From: Pseudorhodoferax sp. Leaf265
Lineage (GTDB): Bacteria > Pseudomonadota > Gammaproteobacteria > Burkholderiales > Burkholderiaceae_C
Direction of reading: 5' to 3'
NCBI RefSeq assembly: GCF_001422365.1
Contig: NZ_LMMT01000002.1
Coordinates: 124,001 to 188,000 of the forward strand
Length of the DNA stretch: 64,000 bases
Shown here one piece after another: positions 50,543-60,685 of this stretch. The notes under the pieces were generated by a model, which was not told the DNA's origin, searched no databases, and saw nothing but the letters and a program-made list of their open reading frames with translations. Each line of letters begins with the position of its first letter. Position 1 is the stretch's first letter. Made by a program: the position numbers and the translations under genes.

Positions 50543-53038
50543 ATGCAACGCCGCGACGCCCTGCGCCTGCGCACCATCGCCCTCGGCGCGGCCCTGATCC
50601 TCGCCTTCATCGGCTCGGCCGCCTACGACGGCTGGCGCCTGCACCAGCAGATCACGTCGGCCAACGAGCGCGAACTAGGCAACCTGGCCAAGGCCCTGGG
50701 CGCCGAGGCCGCGCGCAGCCTGGAGGCGGTGGACGTGCTGCTGCGCGAGACGGCCGACTGGTACGAGGAGCCCGACGCGCCACGCGACCCCATGGGGATC
50801 GCCAGCGGGCTGGCCACGCGCGCCGCCGGCGTGTCGCAGGTCAGCGTGCTGAGCATCGTGGACGCCCGTGGCCAGCAGCTGGCCCGCTCGCGCGAAACCG
50901 GCGAGCCCATGGCCAACGTGGCCGACCGGCCGTACTTCCAGCGCCAGCGCGAGCGGGCACAGGAGGGCCTGTTCATCAACGAGCCCATCGTCACCCGCAC
51001 CGAACGCATCCCCGCGCTGGTGCTGTCGCGCCGCCTCGACGGCCCCAGCGGCGCCTTCGACGGTGTCGTCACCGCCATCGTCACCCTGCAGCAACTGCAG
51101 ACCGCCTACACCGCGCTGGACCTGGGCGAACGCAGCTCCCTCGTGCTGACCCTGGCCGACGGCACGCTGGTGGCGCGCCAGCCGCCGGCCGCCGAGCTGG
51201 AAGGCCGCGTCAAGTACCCCGAGCTGGTGGCGCTCAAGGGCGGGCAGCTGATCGACCGCAGCACCAGCCCCATGGACGGGCGCACCAAGCTGGTGGCGGC
51301 GGTGGGCGTGGGCCAGCAGCCACTGGTACTGGCCATCACGCGCGACGAGCAGCAGGCCCTGCTGCCCTGGGTCGACGAGATGCGCAGCGCTGTGGTGCGC
51401 ACCGTGCTGCTGTCGCTGCTGGTGCTGGTCACCATCGCCGGGCTGCTGCGCCAGATGCGCCGGCTCGAACGCGGCGAGGCCGCCCTGCGCGCCAGCGAGG
51501 AGCGCTACGCCATGGTGATGGAGGCCGCCAACGAAGGGCACATCGAATGGCACCTGGCCGATGGCGCCGTGTTCCCGTCCGAGCGCTGGGCCGCGCTGCA
51601 CGGGGTGGACCCGGCTGTGCGCCTGGCCAGCGCCGACGCCCTGCTGCGCCACGTCGCCATCCACCCCGAGGACACGGAGGCGGTGCGCCAGGGCATCCGC
51701 GACCACCTGGAGGGCCGCACCCCGGCCATCGAGATGGACTACCGCGTGCAGGCCCAGGGCGGCGAGTGGCGGTGGATCCATGCGCGGGGTCGCCGCGTGG
51801 TCGATGCCGCAGGCCAACCCGTGCGCGTGTTCAGCTCGGCCGTCGACGTCAGCGAGCGCCGCCGCGCCGCCGAAGAGCGCGCGCTGCTCGACGCCCGGCT
51901 GCAGCAGACGCAGAAGCTGGAGGCGCTGGGCACGCTGGCCGGCGGCATCGCGCACGACTTCAACAACATCCTGGGCGCCATCCTGGGCTTCGGCGAGATG
52001 GCCCAGCAGCGCGCCGAGCCCGGCACGCCCATCCGCCGCCACATCGACCAGGTGATGCAGTCCGGCGCACGTGCGCGGCTGCTGGTGCGGCGCATCCTCG
52101 ACTTCAGCCGCAACAGCGTGGCCGAGCGCGTGCCGGTGAACCTGCAGGGCGTGGTGGAGGAGGTCGTGGCCATGCTCTCGCCCTCGCTCCCCGCCGGCTT
52201 GCACGTGCAGACGCAGCTCGCGTCCAGCACCGCCGCGGTGGTCGGCGACCCCACCCAGCTCTACCAGGTGGCGATGAACCTGTGCACCAACGCCGTGCAG
52301 GCCATGGGTGACGCGGGCACGGTGGACATCCGCCTGGTCCGTGTGGAGCTGGCCGAGGACCGCGCGCTGCTGCACGGGCAGCTGCAGCCCGGACCCTACC
52401 TGCGCCTGTCGGTGGGCGACACCGGCCCCGGCATCCAGCCCGACGTCATGGCGCGCATGTTCGACCCCTTCTTCACCACCAAGAAAGTGGGCGAGGGCAC
52501 AGGGCTGGGCCTGTCGGTGGTGCACGGCATCGTCTCCGATCTGGGCGGTGCCATCGACGTGCGGGGCCGTGAACCCCACGGCACGCTGGTGAGCGTGTGG
52601 CTGCCCGTGTGTGGCGAGGTGGAGGTGTCCGCCGCCGTCGCCCCGGCCGACTGGCCCACCGGTGCGGGCCAGACCATCATGGTCATCGACGACGAGCGCG
52701 CGCTGCTGGACCTGGCCGAGGAACTGCTGGCCGGCCTGGGCTACGAGCCTGTGGGCTACACCACCGCCGAGGCCGCGCTGGCCGCCTTCGAAGCCGCGCC
52801 CCAGCGCTTCGACGCCGTCGTCACCGACCTGGCCCTGCCCGGCCTGCAGGGCGACGCCCTGGCGGAGCGCCTGCTGGCCATCCGGCCGGGGCTGCCGGTG
52901 CTGCTGATGAGCGGCAACCTGGGCGCGGCGACGGAGCAGCGGGTGCTGGCGGGCGGGGTGCGGGGGGTGCTGCACAAGCCGCTGGCGTTGCAGGCGTTGG
53001 CGGAGGTGCTGGCGGGGATTCTTGCGGACGGGCGTTGA
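50543..53038 (+). CDS. Hybrid sensor histidine kinase with PAS and receiver domains
   Basis: An 831-residue inner-membrane kinase. Membrane helices flank a periplasmic sensor of the dCache/CHASE sort (helix 1 about 11-29, [18 protein letters not shown]; helix 2 about 286-302, [15 protein letters not shown]). Then come a PAS domain (about 320-435, ending [12 protein letters not shown]), HisKA with the histidine in [12 protein letters not shown], HATPase ([30 protein letters not shown]), and a C-terminal receiver ([29 protein letters not shown]). The HisKA type (AHDFNN) is that of soluble-like NtrB/PAS kinases. The stimulus is unknown. Confidence 0.93.
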   Translation: MQRRDALRLRTIALGAALILAFIGSAAYDGWRLHQQITSANERELGNLAKALGAEAARSLEAVDVLLRETADWYEEPDAPRDPMGIASGLATRAAGVSQVSVLSIVDARGQQLARSRETGEPMANVADRPYFQRQRERAQEGLFINEPIVTRTERIPALVLSRRLDGPSGAFDGVVTAIVTLQQLQTAYTALDLGERSSLVLTLADGTLVARQPPAAELEGRVKYPELVALKGGQLIDRSTSPMDGRTKLVAAVGVGQQPLVLAITRDEQQALLPWVDEMRSAVVRTVLLSLLVLVTIAGLLRQMRRLERGEAALRASEERYAMVMEAANEGHIEWHLADGAVFPSERWAALHGVDPAVRLASADALLRHVAIHPEDTEAVRQGIRDHLEGRTPAIEMDYRVQAQGGEWRWIHARGRRVVDAAGQPVRVFSSAVDVSERRRAAEERALLDARLQQTQKLEALGTLAGGIAHDFNNILGAILGFGEMAQQRAEPGTPIRRHIDQVMQSGARARLLVRRILDFSRNSVAERVPVNLQGVVEEVVAMLSPSLPAGLHVQTQLASSTAAVVGDPTQLYQVAMNLCTNAVQAMGDAGTVDIRLVRVELAEDRALLHGQLQPGPYLRLSVGDTGPGIQPDVMARMFDPFFTTKKVGEGTGLGLSVVHGIVSDLGGAIDVRGREPHGTLVSVWLPVCGEVEVSAAVAPADWPTGAGQTIMVIDDERALLDLAEELLAGLGYEPVGYTTAEAALAAFEAAPQRFDAVVTDLALPGLQGDALAERLLAIRPGLPVLLMSGNLGAATEQRVLAGGVRGVLHKPLALQALAEVLAGILADGR

Positions 53039-53695
53039 AGCGGTGCCCGGCTGACGCAGGCGCAGACACGTGCGCCATCGGGCCTATCACCCCAGGTCCG
53101 CCGCCCGCGCTGCCGCTGCCCGCCAATTCACCGAAGCGCCGCCGCGCATGGCCGCCCGCGCCCGACACGCCCGACCGGCCTGCGGCCTCTGCGCACCGCC
53201 AGAAGGGCGAGCAGCGCAGGGGCCATCACCACCAAGGTTCCGGGCATCGGCGCGAGATGGACCTCGATCGGCGGACCGACCTTGTTGATGTATCCATCGC
53301 CCGGGCAATCGAAGATGCGTTCGGCGTTGCCCGTGAGGACATCCATCAGAGACGCGTTCGACAGCGCCGAGGTATCCGCCGTCCAGGCACCGAACCCGAG
53401 ACTGCACGGAATGTTCCGCAGTGTTCCGTCCGCGCGGCTCTGCAGTTCGTCGAGCTGTCTCGCGAAGCGGCGCGGCGGTCTGCTGCGCGGGCCGCGGCGG
53501 ACCGGTCCGGGCGGAGGGACTGTTGCGGGTGCCGCGCCCGGCCTGCTTGGCCCCCCCAGCCTTCGCATTGCAGCTGAAACCACCACGGGCTTCACCCGTA
53601 TTGGCCCCGCTTCGCCCTGCAATGCCCCGGCAACGCCCGGCACGGACAGTTCACTGCGCGACAGGAACTTTTCAACCCCCACGAGGAAGTGCACC
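53039..53695. other. Gene-poor 657-base stretch before dps
   Basis: No intact gene can be supported here. On the minus strand the right half of one frame (53128-53421) encodes what looks like the end of a PEP-CTERM protein, listed separately. On the plus strand the last 60 bases hold the dps ribosome site (GAGGAAG) and probably its promoter; the rest is very GC-rich without clear structure. Confidence 0.6.
53128..53421 (-). pseudogene. Possible remnant of a PEP-CTERM exported protein
   Basis: The last 98 residues of a minus-strand frame read like the C-terminus of an exported protein: SLGFGAWTADTSALSN, GDGYINKVGPP, then APMPGTL, a hydrophobic run (VVMAPALLALLAV) and a basic end (RRGRR). PEP-CTERM signals have VPEPGTL, helix, then RRRR; here the motif is APMPGTL. 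No signal peptide or start can be found upstream in frame, so either a frameshift or deletion has removed the N-terminus or the likeness is chance. Edges are approximate. Confidence 0.3.
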
Positions 53696-54253
53696 ATGAC
53701 CACGCTCACCCGCTCCCACACCGCCGATGCCAACGCCGCCAAGCCCCACCAGGGCGCGGTGCTGCGCACCCCCACCGACCTGCAGGCCACCGCCACGCGC
53801 GACATCGCGGCGGCCATGAACGGCGTGCTGGCCGACGTGTTCGCGCTGTACCTCAAGACCAAGAACTTCCACTGGCACATGAGCGGCCCGCACTTCCGTG
53901 ACTACCACGTGATGCTGGACGAGCAGTCGGACCAGATTTTCGCGATGACCGACGCCATCGCCGAGCGCGTGCGCAAGGTGGGGGGCACCACGCTGCGCTC
54001 CATCGGCCACATCGCCCGCAACCAGCGCATCCTGGACAACGACGCCGACTTCGTCGAGCCCTCGGACATGCTGGCCGAGCTGTGCGAGGACAACAAGACG
54101 CTGGCCGCCCGCCTGCGCGCCGCGCACACCGTGTGCGACGAGGCCCAGGACATCGCCACCGCCAGCCTGATCGAGAACTGGATCGACGAGACCGAGCGGC
54201 GCACCTGGTTCCTGTTCGAGGCGGTGCGGCCGGGCGATTCCAGCGGGCATTGA
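53696..54253 (+). CDS. dps: Dps-family DNA-binding ferritin
   Basis: A 185-residue mini-ferritin that stores iron by oxidising it with hydrogen peroxide and protects DNA in starved cells. The ferroxidase ligands lie in KNFHWHMSGPHF and DYHVMLDEQSDQIF. The 25-residue N-terminal tail carries arginine, lysine and threonine and may contact DNA. The ATG at 53696 follows GAGGAAG. Dps assembles into a twelve-subunit shell. There is no neighbour of related function except the redox genes at 47-49 kb. Confidence 0.94.
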   Translation: MTTLTRSHTADANAAKPHQGAVLRTPTDLQATATRDIAAAMNGVLADVFALYLKTKNFHWHMSGPHFRDYHVMLDEQSDQIFAMTDAIAERVRKVGGTTLRSIGHIARNQRILDNDADFVEPSDMLAELCEDNKTLAARLRAAHTVCDEAQDIATASLIENWIDETERRTWFLFEAVRPGDSSGH

Positions 54254-54319
54254 GGCGCAGCCGGGGCGCGTCCGACGCGTCCGGAGGGCGCCGCGGCCCG
54301 CGTGGTCAGCGGCGCCGTT

Positions 54320-54709
54320 TTACCAGCCGGACGTCGCTGCCCCTGCGTCGGCGTCGAATGCCCACCCAAGGCGCCGGTAGAAGCCCGTGGCGCGGCTTGC
54401 GGCGCCGGTCTCCAGCCAGGCGGCCGGATGCCGCGCGAACAATGCCGCTTCGGCGGCTTGCACAAGCCGTCGACCCAGGCCCTGGCCCGCATGTTCGGGC
54501 AGCACGAAGGCTGCGAACAGGCAGGCGTCCTCCAGGTCCACCGCGCTGCGGGAGGATTGCGCGATGGCTTCCGGCGTGATGCCGAGACTGGCCGATTCGT
54601 CGCGGGTCAGCGTGTTCCCCCGGACCGATGTGCGCACCTTGAACATGGCGGCGACGTCCGCCACTCCGGCCTGCCGTACCAGAGGATGCGAGGGAGAGCC
54701 TGGAGTCAT
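54320..54709 (-). pseudogene. GNAT acetyltransferase with an internal deletion
   Basis: A 129-residue reading frame of the GNAT family. The N-terminal part (VADVAAMFKVRTSV ... LGITPEAIA) and the acetyl-CoA part (CLFAAFVLPEHAGQGLGRRLV; GFYRRLGW) are well kept, but the two are joined directly at SSRSAVDLEDA. Related proteins have about 14 more residues here, forming a beta strand (a WVAE-DG-VVGFSM-like segment). The in-frame loss removes a core strand, so the protein is probably inactive, although the frame is open. Confidence 0.6.
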
Positions 54710-54800
54710 CCAGTGACGAGAGCCGCCTGCATCGGCGGAGGCGCCTGCTGGGGCCCCTGGGCGGGCCTGCTCCTGGCCCCCCGCCCACTGCGCCCGGCGA

Positions 54801-55364
54801 TCACCGCGACAGCTCGATCGGGTTCCCGTACAAAGGCCGCGCCCCGCACCGCGTGCTGACCGCATAGGCCACGCCGCAGGCCAGCATGACGGGCACGGTG
54901 AGCTGGAATTGCTGCGTCATCTCCAGCACCATCACGATGGCCATCAGCGGCGCATGCGTCACCGCCGTCAGCACGGAGGCCATGCCGATGACGCTGAGCG
55001 TGCGTGGGTCGCCCACCCACGCCGTCGGGAGCCACAGCGCGGCCCACTGCGCCAGCAGGTTGCCCGCCGCCGCACCGAGGAACAGCGACGGGGTGAACAG
55101 CAGGCCGGCGAGCAGCCCGCCCAGCGTGCAGACCACGACGCGGCGCCACGGGGGCGGGGCGCCGGCCACGGCTTCCAGCCCGCCGCCGCGGCCGTTGGCG
55201 AGCAGCTCGGCCTGCTGCACCAGCCAGTGGAAGACGACCGGCGCCGCAGCCGCCAGGGCGCCGGCCACCGCCGCCCAGCACCAGAGCGCGGCCATGCGCC
55301 GGGCTGGCGGCGTGCCGGTGCCGCCATGGGGGGCCACCGGCCTGGTCGCGCCCCGGCCCGTCAC
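54801..55364 (-). pseudogene. CLC chloride channel with most of its core deleted
   Basis: A 187-residue open frame. The first part (WAAVAGALAAAAPVVFHWLV ... TLGGLLAGL) is the N-terminus of a ClcB-like CLC protein; the rest (FTPSLFLGAAAGN, VIGMASVLTAVTHAPLMAIVMVLEM, LACGVAYAVSTRCG) is the C-terminus. The central 200-250 residues with the selectivity motifs GSGIP and GREGP are missing, with the reading frame kept. A full CLC subunit has more than 400 residues, so this cannot conduct. The start is a GTG overlapping the monooxygenase stop (GTGA). Confidence 0.75.
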
Positions 55365-56509
55365 CGCTGCGCGCCGCCCAGTCCGACGATGCTGTTGCCC
55401 AGCGCGATGCCCCGGTCGCACATCGCGGTGCCCACGCGCATCTGCGCGCGGTTCCAGCCGGCGAGCGCCTGGTCGATGTTCGACGAGGCCCGCAGGGCCT
55501 GCGCCAGCGCCATCGCGTCGGCGGCCGCCTTGGCCGCACCGCCGGCCGTGTGCGGGCGCGGGATGAAGGCCGCGTCCCCCAGCACGACGGTGCGGCCGAA
55601 GACCATCCACGGCACGCGCAGGTCGGTGATGGCCTGGGCGAAGGGCTCCTCGGTGGCGGTCACCATGTCGGCGAACGAGGGCGCAAGGTGCGCACGGGCC
55701 GCGTCGCGCAGGTCCTGCGCGACCTGCGGGCGCAGCGCGCCGGGCGGCACGGAGTAGGCGCGGCGCCGGCCGTGGATGTCGGTCATGGCGGCGTCCAGGG
55801 GCGCACCGGCGTCCAGCCGGCGGTGCCAGACCCAGTTCCAGCGGCGCTGGCCGGGGGTGGTGCTCTCGTCGGGCCCCGGCACCAGGTAGGCCAGGAACTG
55901 GAAGTCCGGACCGTCCTGGAACGCGAAGCTGCCGGTCAGTTGGTCAGAGGACCGGTCGGGCAGCGCACGCTCGGGCAGCAGGCCACGCCAGGCCGTGTAG
56001 CCGGCGTAGGTGGGCGCCAGCTGCGGCAGCAGGGTGGCGCGCACGGTCGACAGTGGGCCATCGGCGCCCACGAGCAGGTCGCCTTGCGCCACGCGCCCGC
56101 TGGCGAAGCGCGCGGTGACGGTGTGGCCTTGCGTTTCGAAGCCTTCCAGGGTTTCGCCCCGGTGGACGGTGTCCTCGGGCAGCGCGCGTGCGAGCGTGCC
56201 GTGCACCAGGCTCCACGAGGTCTGCGTCTGCGGCATGGCCATGCGCTGGAGCACCTGGCCATGGCGGTCCAGGAAAATGCGGTCGCCCGAGCGCACGCCG
56301 AGCGCGCCCGCATGTGCGATGCCCGCGAACCGGAAGGCCTGCACCACGTCGGGCTGTAGAACGATGCCGCCGCCGCGGCTGTCCAGCATGCTGGGCGAGC
56401 GTTCGAACACGTCGACACGCCAGCCGATGGCGCGCAGGGCGGTGGCGGTGAACAGGCCGGCCAGCGAGCCGCCGATGACCAGCGCGCGGGGCGGCGCGGT
56501 GTCTTTCAT
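55361..56509 (-). CDS. FAD-dependent aromatic monooxygenase (2,6-dihydroxypyridine hydroxylase-like)
   Basis: A 382-residue class A flavin hydroxylase. It shows the FAD loop VIGGSLAGLFTATALR, the ribose-binding DLLVGADGPLSTVR (DG motif) and the GD motif (VVLGDAAFIPRPHTAGG) that contact the pyrophosphate and flavin. The PRPHTAGG loop and overall length match dihydroxypyridine 3-hydroxylase relatives rather than salicylate hydroxylases. The substrate is a likely nitrogen heterocycle but unproven. The gene overlaps the CLC remnant by four bases. Confidence 0.88.
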   Translation of the reverse strand: MKDTAPPRALVIGGSLAGLFTATALRAIGWRVDVFERSPSMLDSRGGGIVLQPDVVQAFRFAGIAHAGALGVRSGDRIFLDRHGQVLQRMAMPQTQTSWSLVHGTLARALPEDTVHRGETLEGFETQGHTVTARFASGRVAQGDLLVGADGPLSTVRATLLPQLAPTYAGYTAWRGLLPERALPDRSSDQLTGSFAFQDGPDFQFLAYLVPGPDESTTPGQRRWNWVWHRRLDAGAPLDAAMTDIHGRRRAYSVPPGALRPQVAQDLRDAARAHLAPSFADMVTATEEPFAQAITDLRVPWMVFGRTVVLGDAAFIPRPHTAGGAAKAAADAMALAQALRASSNIDQALAGWNRAQMRVGTAMCDRGIALGNSIVGLGGAQR

Positions 56510-56543
56510 GGCCGCCTCCGCTGCAAGGGATGAAGCTGGCGGC

Positions 56544-57365
56544 TCATGCGCTGAAGAACCTGAGCAGATCGGCGCTGACCTCGTCCTTGCGCGTGGTGCA
56601 CAGGCCGTGCGGCGCGCCGGCGTAGACCTTCAGCGTGGCGTTCTTCACCAGTTCCACCGTGCGCAGGGCAGAGGCGGCCATCGGCACGATCTGGTCGTCG
56701 TCGCCATGCAGCACCAGGGTGGGCACGTCGATGCGCTTGAGGTCTTCGGTCATGTCGGTCTCGGAGAAGGCCTTGATGCAGAAGTACGCGGCCGGAAAGC
56801 CGGCCTGCATGCCCTGCCGCCAGAACGCCTGGCGCACCGCGTCGGACTTGGCCGCACCCGGGCGGTTGTAGCCTTAGAAGGGCAGGCTCAGGTCCAGCCA
56901 GAACTGCGAGCGGTCCTTCAGCACACCAGCGCGGATGCTGTCGAACGCCTCCATCGGCAGGCCGCCCGGGTTGGTGGCGCTCTTGAGCATGACCGGCGGC
57001 ACGGCACCGACCAGCACCACCTTGGCGACACGCGCCGTGCCGTGCCGGCCGATGTAGCGCGCCACCTCGCCGCCACCCGTGGAATGGCCCACGTGCATCG
57101 CGCCCTGCAGGTCCAGCCTGGTGACCAGTGTGGCCAGGTCATCGGCGTAGGTGTCCATGTCGTTGCCGGTCCAGGGCTGGCTGGAGCGGCCGTGGCCGCG
57201 CCGGTCGTGCGCGATGCAGCGGTAGCCGCGTGCGGCCAGGTAGAACATCTGGTCCTCGAACGCGTCGGCGCTCAGCGGCCAGCCGTGGCTGAAGACCACG
57301 GGCGTGCCGCTGCCCCAGTCCTTGTAGTAGATCTCGGTGCCGTCTTGCATGGTCATGGTCGGCAT
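56544..57365 (-). pseudogene. Chloroperoxidase-like alpha/beta hydrolase, interrupted by a stop codon
   Basis: The 273-codon frame encodes a typical cofactor-free haloperoxidase/esterase: [19 protein letters not shown], the elbow GHSTGG, the acid D in [10 protein letters not shown] and histidine in [13 protein letters not shown] at 56876-56874 interrupts it between LDLSLPF and GYNRPG. Relatives have PFYGYNRPG at that place, so TAA replaces a tyrosine codon (TAC or TAT) by a single base change. The remainder of the frame is intact. Either a recent inactivating mutation or a sequencing error. Confidence 0.85.
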
Positions 57366-57666
57366 GGTGTTTCCTTGGTGCGGTGGTGGGTCGAAGGGTG
57401 GATCGGGGCTTGCTGCGCGGCCTGCGCACCAGGCGGTGGGTGGGCCGCGACGCATGCTGTCGAATGCGTGGGGTCCACTGTGGTGGCCGGGCATTGCGGC
57501 GCCGTTGCCCTGGGCCCGGCCCGCAATGCAGCCGCAATCGCGCGGATTGCAGCCGTAGCAATCGGTGCTGCGCCTGCAATCGGCCCGCACACCGCCCGCG
57601 CGACCATGCCTGCACCGGCCCGCACCCCATCCGCCGGGCACCACCACCCGCCACCAGGAACCCCGC
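57366..57666. promoter_or_regulatory. Divergent 301-base gap with GCAATC repeats
   Basis: Within this gap GCAATC occurs at 57534-57539, 57558-57563 and 57576-57581, and GATTGC at 57545-57550 forms a perfect inverted repeat with the first (GCAATC-gcgcg-GATTGC). The cluster is close to the oxidoreductase gene and may be an operator array. The left part carries G/T-rich sequence with no visible feature. Confidence 0.4.
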
Positions 57667-59970
57667 ATGCCACCCACCGAACCCACGCCCAAGATCGCGC
57701 CTTACACCCATGCCGCCGGGGGCTGGGGCGCGCTGCGCCAGGTGGCCGTCTCGCTGGTGAAGGAGCAGGTTCCGGGCGCGAAGTACCGCACGCTGTTCCG
57801 GCAGAACCAGCCCGAGGGCTTCGACTGCCCCGGCTGCGCCTGGCCCGACCGCGTGCACACCTCCACCTTCGAGTTCTGCGAGAACGGCGCCAAGGCGGTG
57901 GCGGCAGAGGCCACGGGCAAGCGGGCCACGCCGGCGCTGTTCGCCGCCCACTCGGTCACGCAGCTGCTGGCGCAGTCGGACTACGAACTCGAGGAGCATG
58001 GCCGCCTGACCGAGCCGATGGTCTACGACGCCGCCACCGACACTTACCGCCCCATCGGCTGGGAGGCGGCCTATGCGCTGGTGGCGCAGCACCTGCAGGC
58101 GCTGCCCTCGCCCGACGCCGCAGCCTTCTACACCTCGGGGCGGGCCAGCAACGAGGCTTCGTTCCTCTACCAGCTGTTCGTGCGGGCCTACGGCACCAAC
58201 AACTTTCCCGACTGCTCGAACATGTGCCACGAGTCCACCAGCCGTGGCTTGCCCGTGACGGTGGGCGTGGGAAAGGCCACGGTGACGCTGGACGACCTGC
58301 AGCACTGCGACACGCTGCTGCTGTTCGGCCAGAACCCGGCCACCAACCACCCGCGCATGTTGGGCGAGCTGCGCGAATGCGCCAAACGCGGCGTGACCAT
58401 CGTGGCCATCAACCCACTGCGCGAGCGCGGGCTGGAGCGCTTCACCAGCCCGCAGAGCCCCACCGAGATGCTGACCATGGGCAGCACCGACATCGCCTCG
58501 GTGTTCGTGCGGCCGCGCCTGGGCGGCGACCAGGCGCTGATCAAGGGTGTGGCCAAGCGCGTGATGGAGCGCGACGACGCGGCCCGGGAGCAGGGCGCAG
58601 AGCGCATCCTCGACACCGCCTTCATCGCCTCGGACTGCGCGGGCTTCGACGCCTTCGCCGCAGATCTGCGCGCCGAATCATGGGAGGTGCTGGAGCAGGC
58701 CAGCGGCGTGACGCGCGAGGAGATCGCGCACCTGGCGGAGATCTACATCCGCGGCCGTGCCGTCGTCTGCACCTGGGGCATGGGCCTCACGCAGCACAAG
58801 AATTCGGTGGCGTCCGTGCAGACGCTGTCCAACCTCATGATGATGCGCGGCAACATCGGCCGCCGCGGCGCTGGCCTGCTGCCGGTGCGCGGGCATTCCA
58901 ACGTGCAGGGCAACCGCACCATGGGCATCGAGAACCTGCCCAGCCAGGCCTTCCTCGACCGGCTGGAGCGGACCTTCGGCTTCCACCCGCCGCAGGCCCC
59001 GGGTTTGGACGTGGTGCAGACCATCGAGGCCATGCGCGACGGGCGCGTGAAGGTGTTCTTCGGGCTGGGCGGCAACTTCGCCATGGCCAGCCCCGACTCC
59101 GCCGTGACCTGGGAGGCCCTGCGCGCCTGCGACCTCACGGTGCATGTGGCCACCAAGCTCAACCGCAGCCATTTGATCCACGGCCGCGACGCGCTGATCC
59201 TGCCGACGCTGGGCCGCACCGAGATCGACCTGCAGGGCGGCGTGGCGCAGGGCGTGACGGTGGAGGATTCGGTGTGCATGGTGCACCTGTCCTACGGCAT
59301 CAACGCCCCGGCGTCGGAGCAGCTGCGCTCGGAGACCGCCATCGTCGCCGGCATCGCGCAGGCCACGCTCGGGTCGCATCCGGTGGACTGGCAATGGCTG
59401 GCGGCCGACTACGCCCGCATCCGCGATGCGATTGCGCAGGCGCTGCCGGGCTTCGCCGATTTCAATGCGCGCGTGGCCGTGCCGGGCGGCTTCCATCTGG
59501 ACACGCCGGCCCGCGAGCGGCGCTGGTCCACGGCCAGCGGCAAGGCGCAGTTCGTGGTGTCGCCCATCGAGACCGACACGCCCATCGCCCGCGCCCGTGT
59601 GCTGCACGGCGAGCGCCTGATGGTGCTGATGACCATGCGCTCGCACGACCAGTACAACACCACCATCTACGGCCTGAACGACCGCTACCGCGGCGTGTTC
59701 GGCCAGCGGCGCGTGGTGTTCGTGCATGCGGAGGACCTGCGCATGCTGGGCTTGGACGCCGGCGAGTGGGTGGACCTGGTCGGCGTCTGGGGCGACGGCG
59801 TGGAGCGCCGCGCCGACCGCTTCCTGCTGGTGGCCTACGACATCCCGCGCGGGTGCATCGCGGCCTATTACCCCGAGACCAATCCGCTGGTGCCGCTGGG
59901 AAGCAGGGCGGATGGATCTGGTACGCCAACCTCGAAGTCGATCCCGGTGCTGTTGCGGCGCAGCGCCTGA
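57667..59970 (+). CDS. YdeP-type molybdopterin oxidoreductase (FdhF-like alpha subunit)
   Basis: A 767-residue enzyme of the formate-dehydrogenase-like YdeP family. It starts with [14 protein letters not shown], then the cysteine motif [10 protein letters not shown], and the Moco ligand region [11 protein letters not shown] with a cysteine (not selenocysteine) as expected metal ligand. A bis-MGD core follows ([50 protein letters not shown]). YdeP of E. coli is linked to acid resistance, with no reaction established. No partner subunit is adjacent. The start at 57667 follows AGGAA. Confidence 0.9.
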   Translation: MPPTEPTPKIAPYTHAAGGWGALRQVAVSLVKEQVPGAKYRTLFRQNQPEGFDCPGCAWPDRVHTSTFEFCENGAKAVAAEATGKRATPALFAAHSVTQLLAQSDYELEEHGRLTEPMVYDAATDTYRPIGWEAAYALVAQHLQALPSPDAAAFYTSGRASNEASFLYQLFVRAYGTNNFPDCSNMCHESTSRGLPVTVGVGKATVTLDDLQHCDTLLLFGQNPATNHPRMLGELRECAKRGVTIVAINPLRERGLERFTSPQSPTEMLTMGSTDIASVFVRPRLGGDQALIKGVAKRVMERDDAAREQGAERILDTAFIASDCAGFDAFAADLRAESWEVLEQASGVTREEIAHLAEIYIRGRAVVCTWGMGLTQHKNSVASVQTLSNLMMMRGNIGRRGAGLLPVRGHSNVQGNRTMGIENLPSQAFLDRLERTFGFHPPQAPGLDVVQTIEAMRDGRVKVFFGLGGNFAMASPDSAVTWEALRACDLTVHVATKLNRSHLIHGRDALILPTLGRTEIDLQGGVAQGVTVEDSVCMVHLSYGINAPASEQLRSETAIVAGIAQATLGSHPVDWQWLAADYARIRDAIAQALPGFADFNARVAVPGGFHLDTPARERRWSTASGKAQFVVSPIETDTPIARARVLHGERLMVLMTMRSHDQYNTTIYGLNDRYRGVFGQRRVVFVHAEDLRMLGLDAGEWVDLVGVWGDGVERRADRFLLVAYDIPRGCIAAYYPETNPLVPLGSRADGSGTPTSKSIPVLLRRSA

Positions 59971-59989
59971 AGTGGTGCCCGCATGCGTG

Positions 59990-60565
59990 TCAGCCCGGTG
60001 GCGCGCCGGCGAACTTGAAGCAATGCGCGGCGTGGTCGTCCACCATGCCGATGGCCTGCATCCAGGCGTGGACGATGGTCGGGCCGACGAACTTGAAGCC
60101 GCGCTTCTTGAGGTCCCTGGAAATAGTCTCGGACAGTGGCGTGGACGTGGCGAAGTGCACGCCGTCGCCGCGCAGCACCTGGCCGCCGCTGAAGGCCCAG
60201 CAGTAGTCGGCGAAGTCCTCGCCAGCGGCCATCATCGCGTTGTAGATCTTTGCGCCCGCGATGGTGGCCTCGATCTTGGCGCGGGCGCGCACGATGCCCG
60301 GGTCGGCCACCAGGCGCTCGACATCGGCGGCACCGAAGCGCGCCACCTGCCGGGGGTCGAAGTCCGCGAAGGCCCGGCGGAAGCCCTCGCGTTTTCGCAG
60401 GATCGTGATCCACGACAGCCCGGCCTGGAAGCCCTCCAGCATCAGCATCTCCCAGAGCATGCGCGCATCGCGCTGGGGCACGCCCCACTCGGTGTCGTGG
60501 TAGTGCTGGTACAGCGCGTCGGTGCCGCACCAGGTGCAGCGGGGCAGGGTCGTGGCGGTGTTCAT
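59990..60565 (-). CDS. tag: DNA-3-methyladenine glycosylase I
   Basis: A 191-residue base-excision enzyme that removes 3-methyladenine from alkylated DNA. Zinc ligands are visible at the N-terminus (CTWCG and YHDTEWGVP) and C-terminus (DHAAHCFK). The helix-hairpin-helix type core is present (LMLEGFQAGLSWITILRKRE; RGFKFVGPTIVHAWMQAIG). Length equals that of E. coli Tag (about 187). It converges with the YdeP gene, 19 bases away. Confidence 0.95.
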   Translation of the reverse strand: MNTATTLPRCTWCGTDALYQHYHDTEWGVPQRDARMLWEMLMLEGFQAGLSWITILRKREGFRRAFADFDPRQVARFGAADVERLVADPGIVRARAKIEATIAGAKIYNAMMAAGEDFADYCWAFSGGQVLRGDGVHFATSTPLSETISRDLKKRGFKFVGPTIVHAWMQAIGMVDDHAAHCFKFAGAPPG

Positions 60566-60685
60566 CGGAGCGGCATTGTGCCGGGCCGCGTGCGTTGCTT
60601 TTGCCTGCTGTCTTGAGGGAGATCAAGGCCTGCCGGCGGCCTTGGGCAGATACTGGTCCGATCAGAACCACCAGGAGATCGAGCC

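Noticed and set aside
58192-58260. Selenocysteine in the molybdopterin enzyme, suggested by selD
   Set aside because: The ligand position reads as an ordinary cysteine codon (SNMCHE), with no in-frame TGA.
56010-60206. Plus-strand open frame of 1398 codons
   Set aside because: It runs antisense to the monooxygenase and hydrolase and out of frame through the YdeP gene; no domain or membrane pattern is seen.
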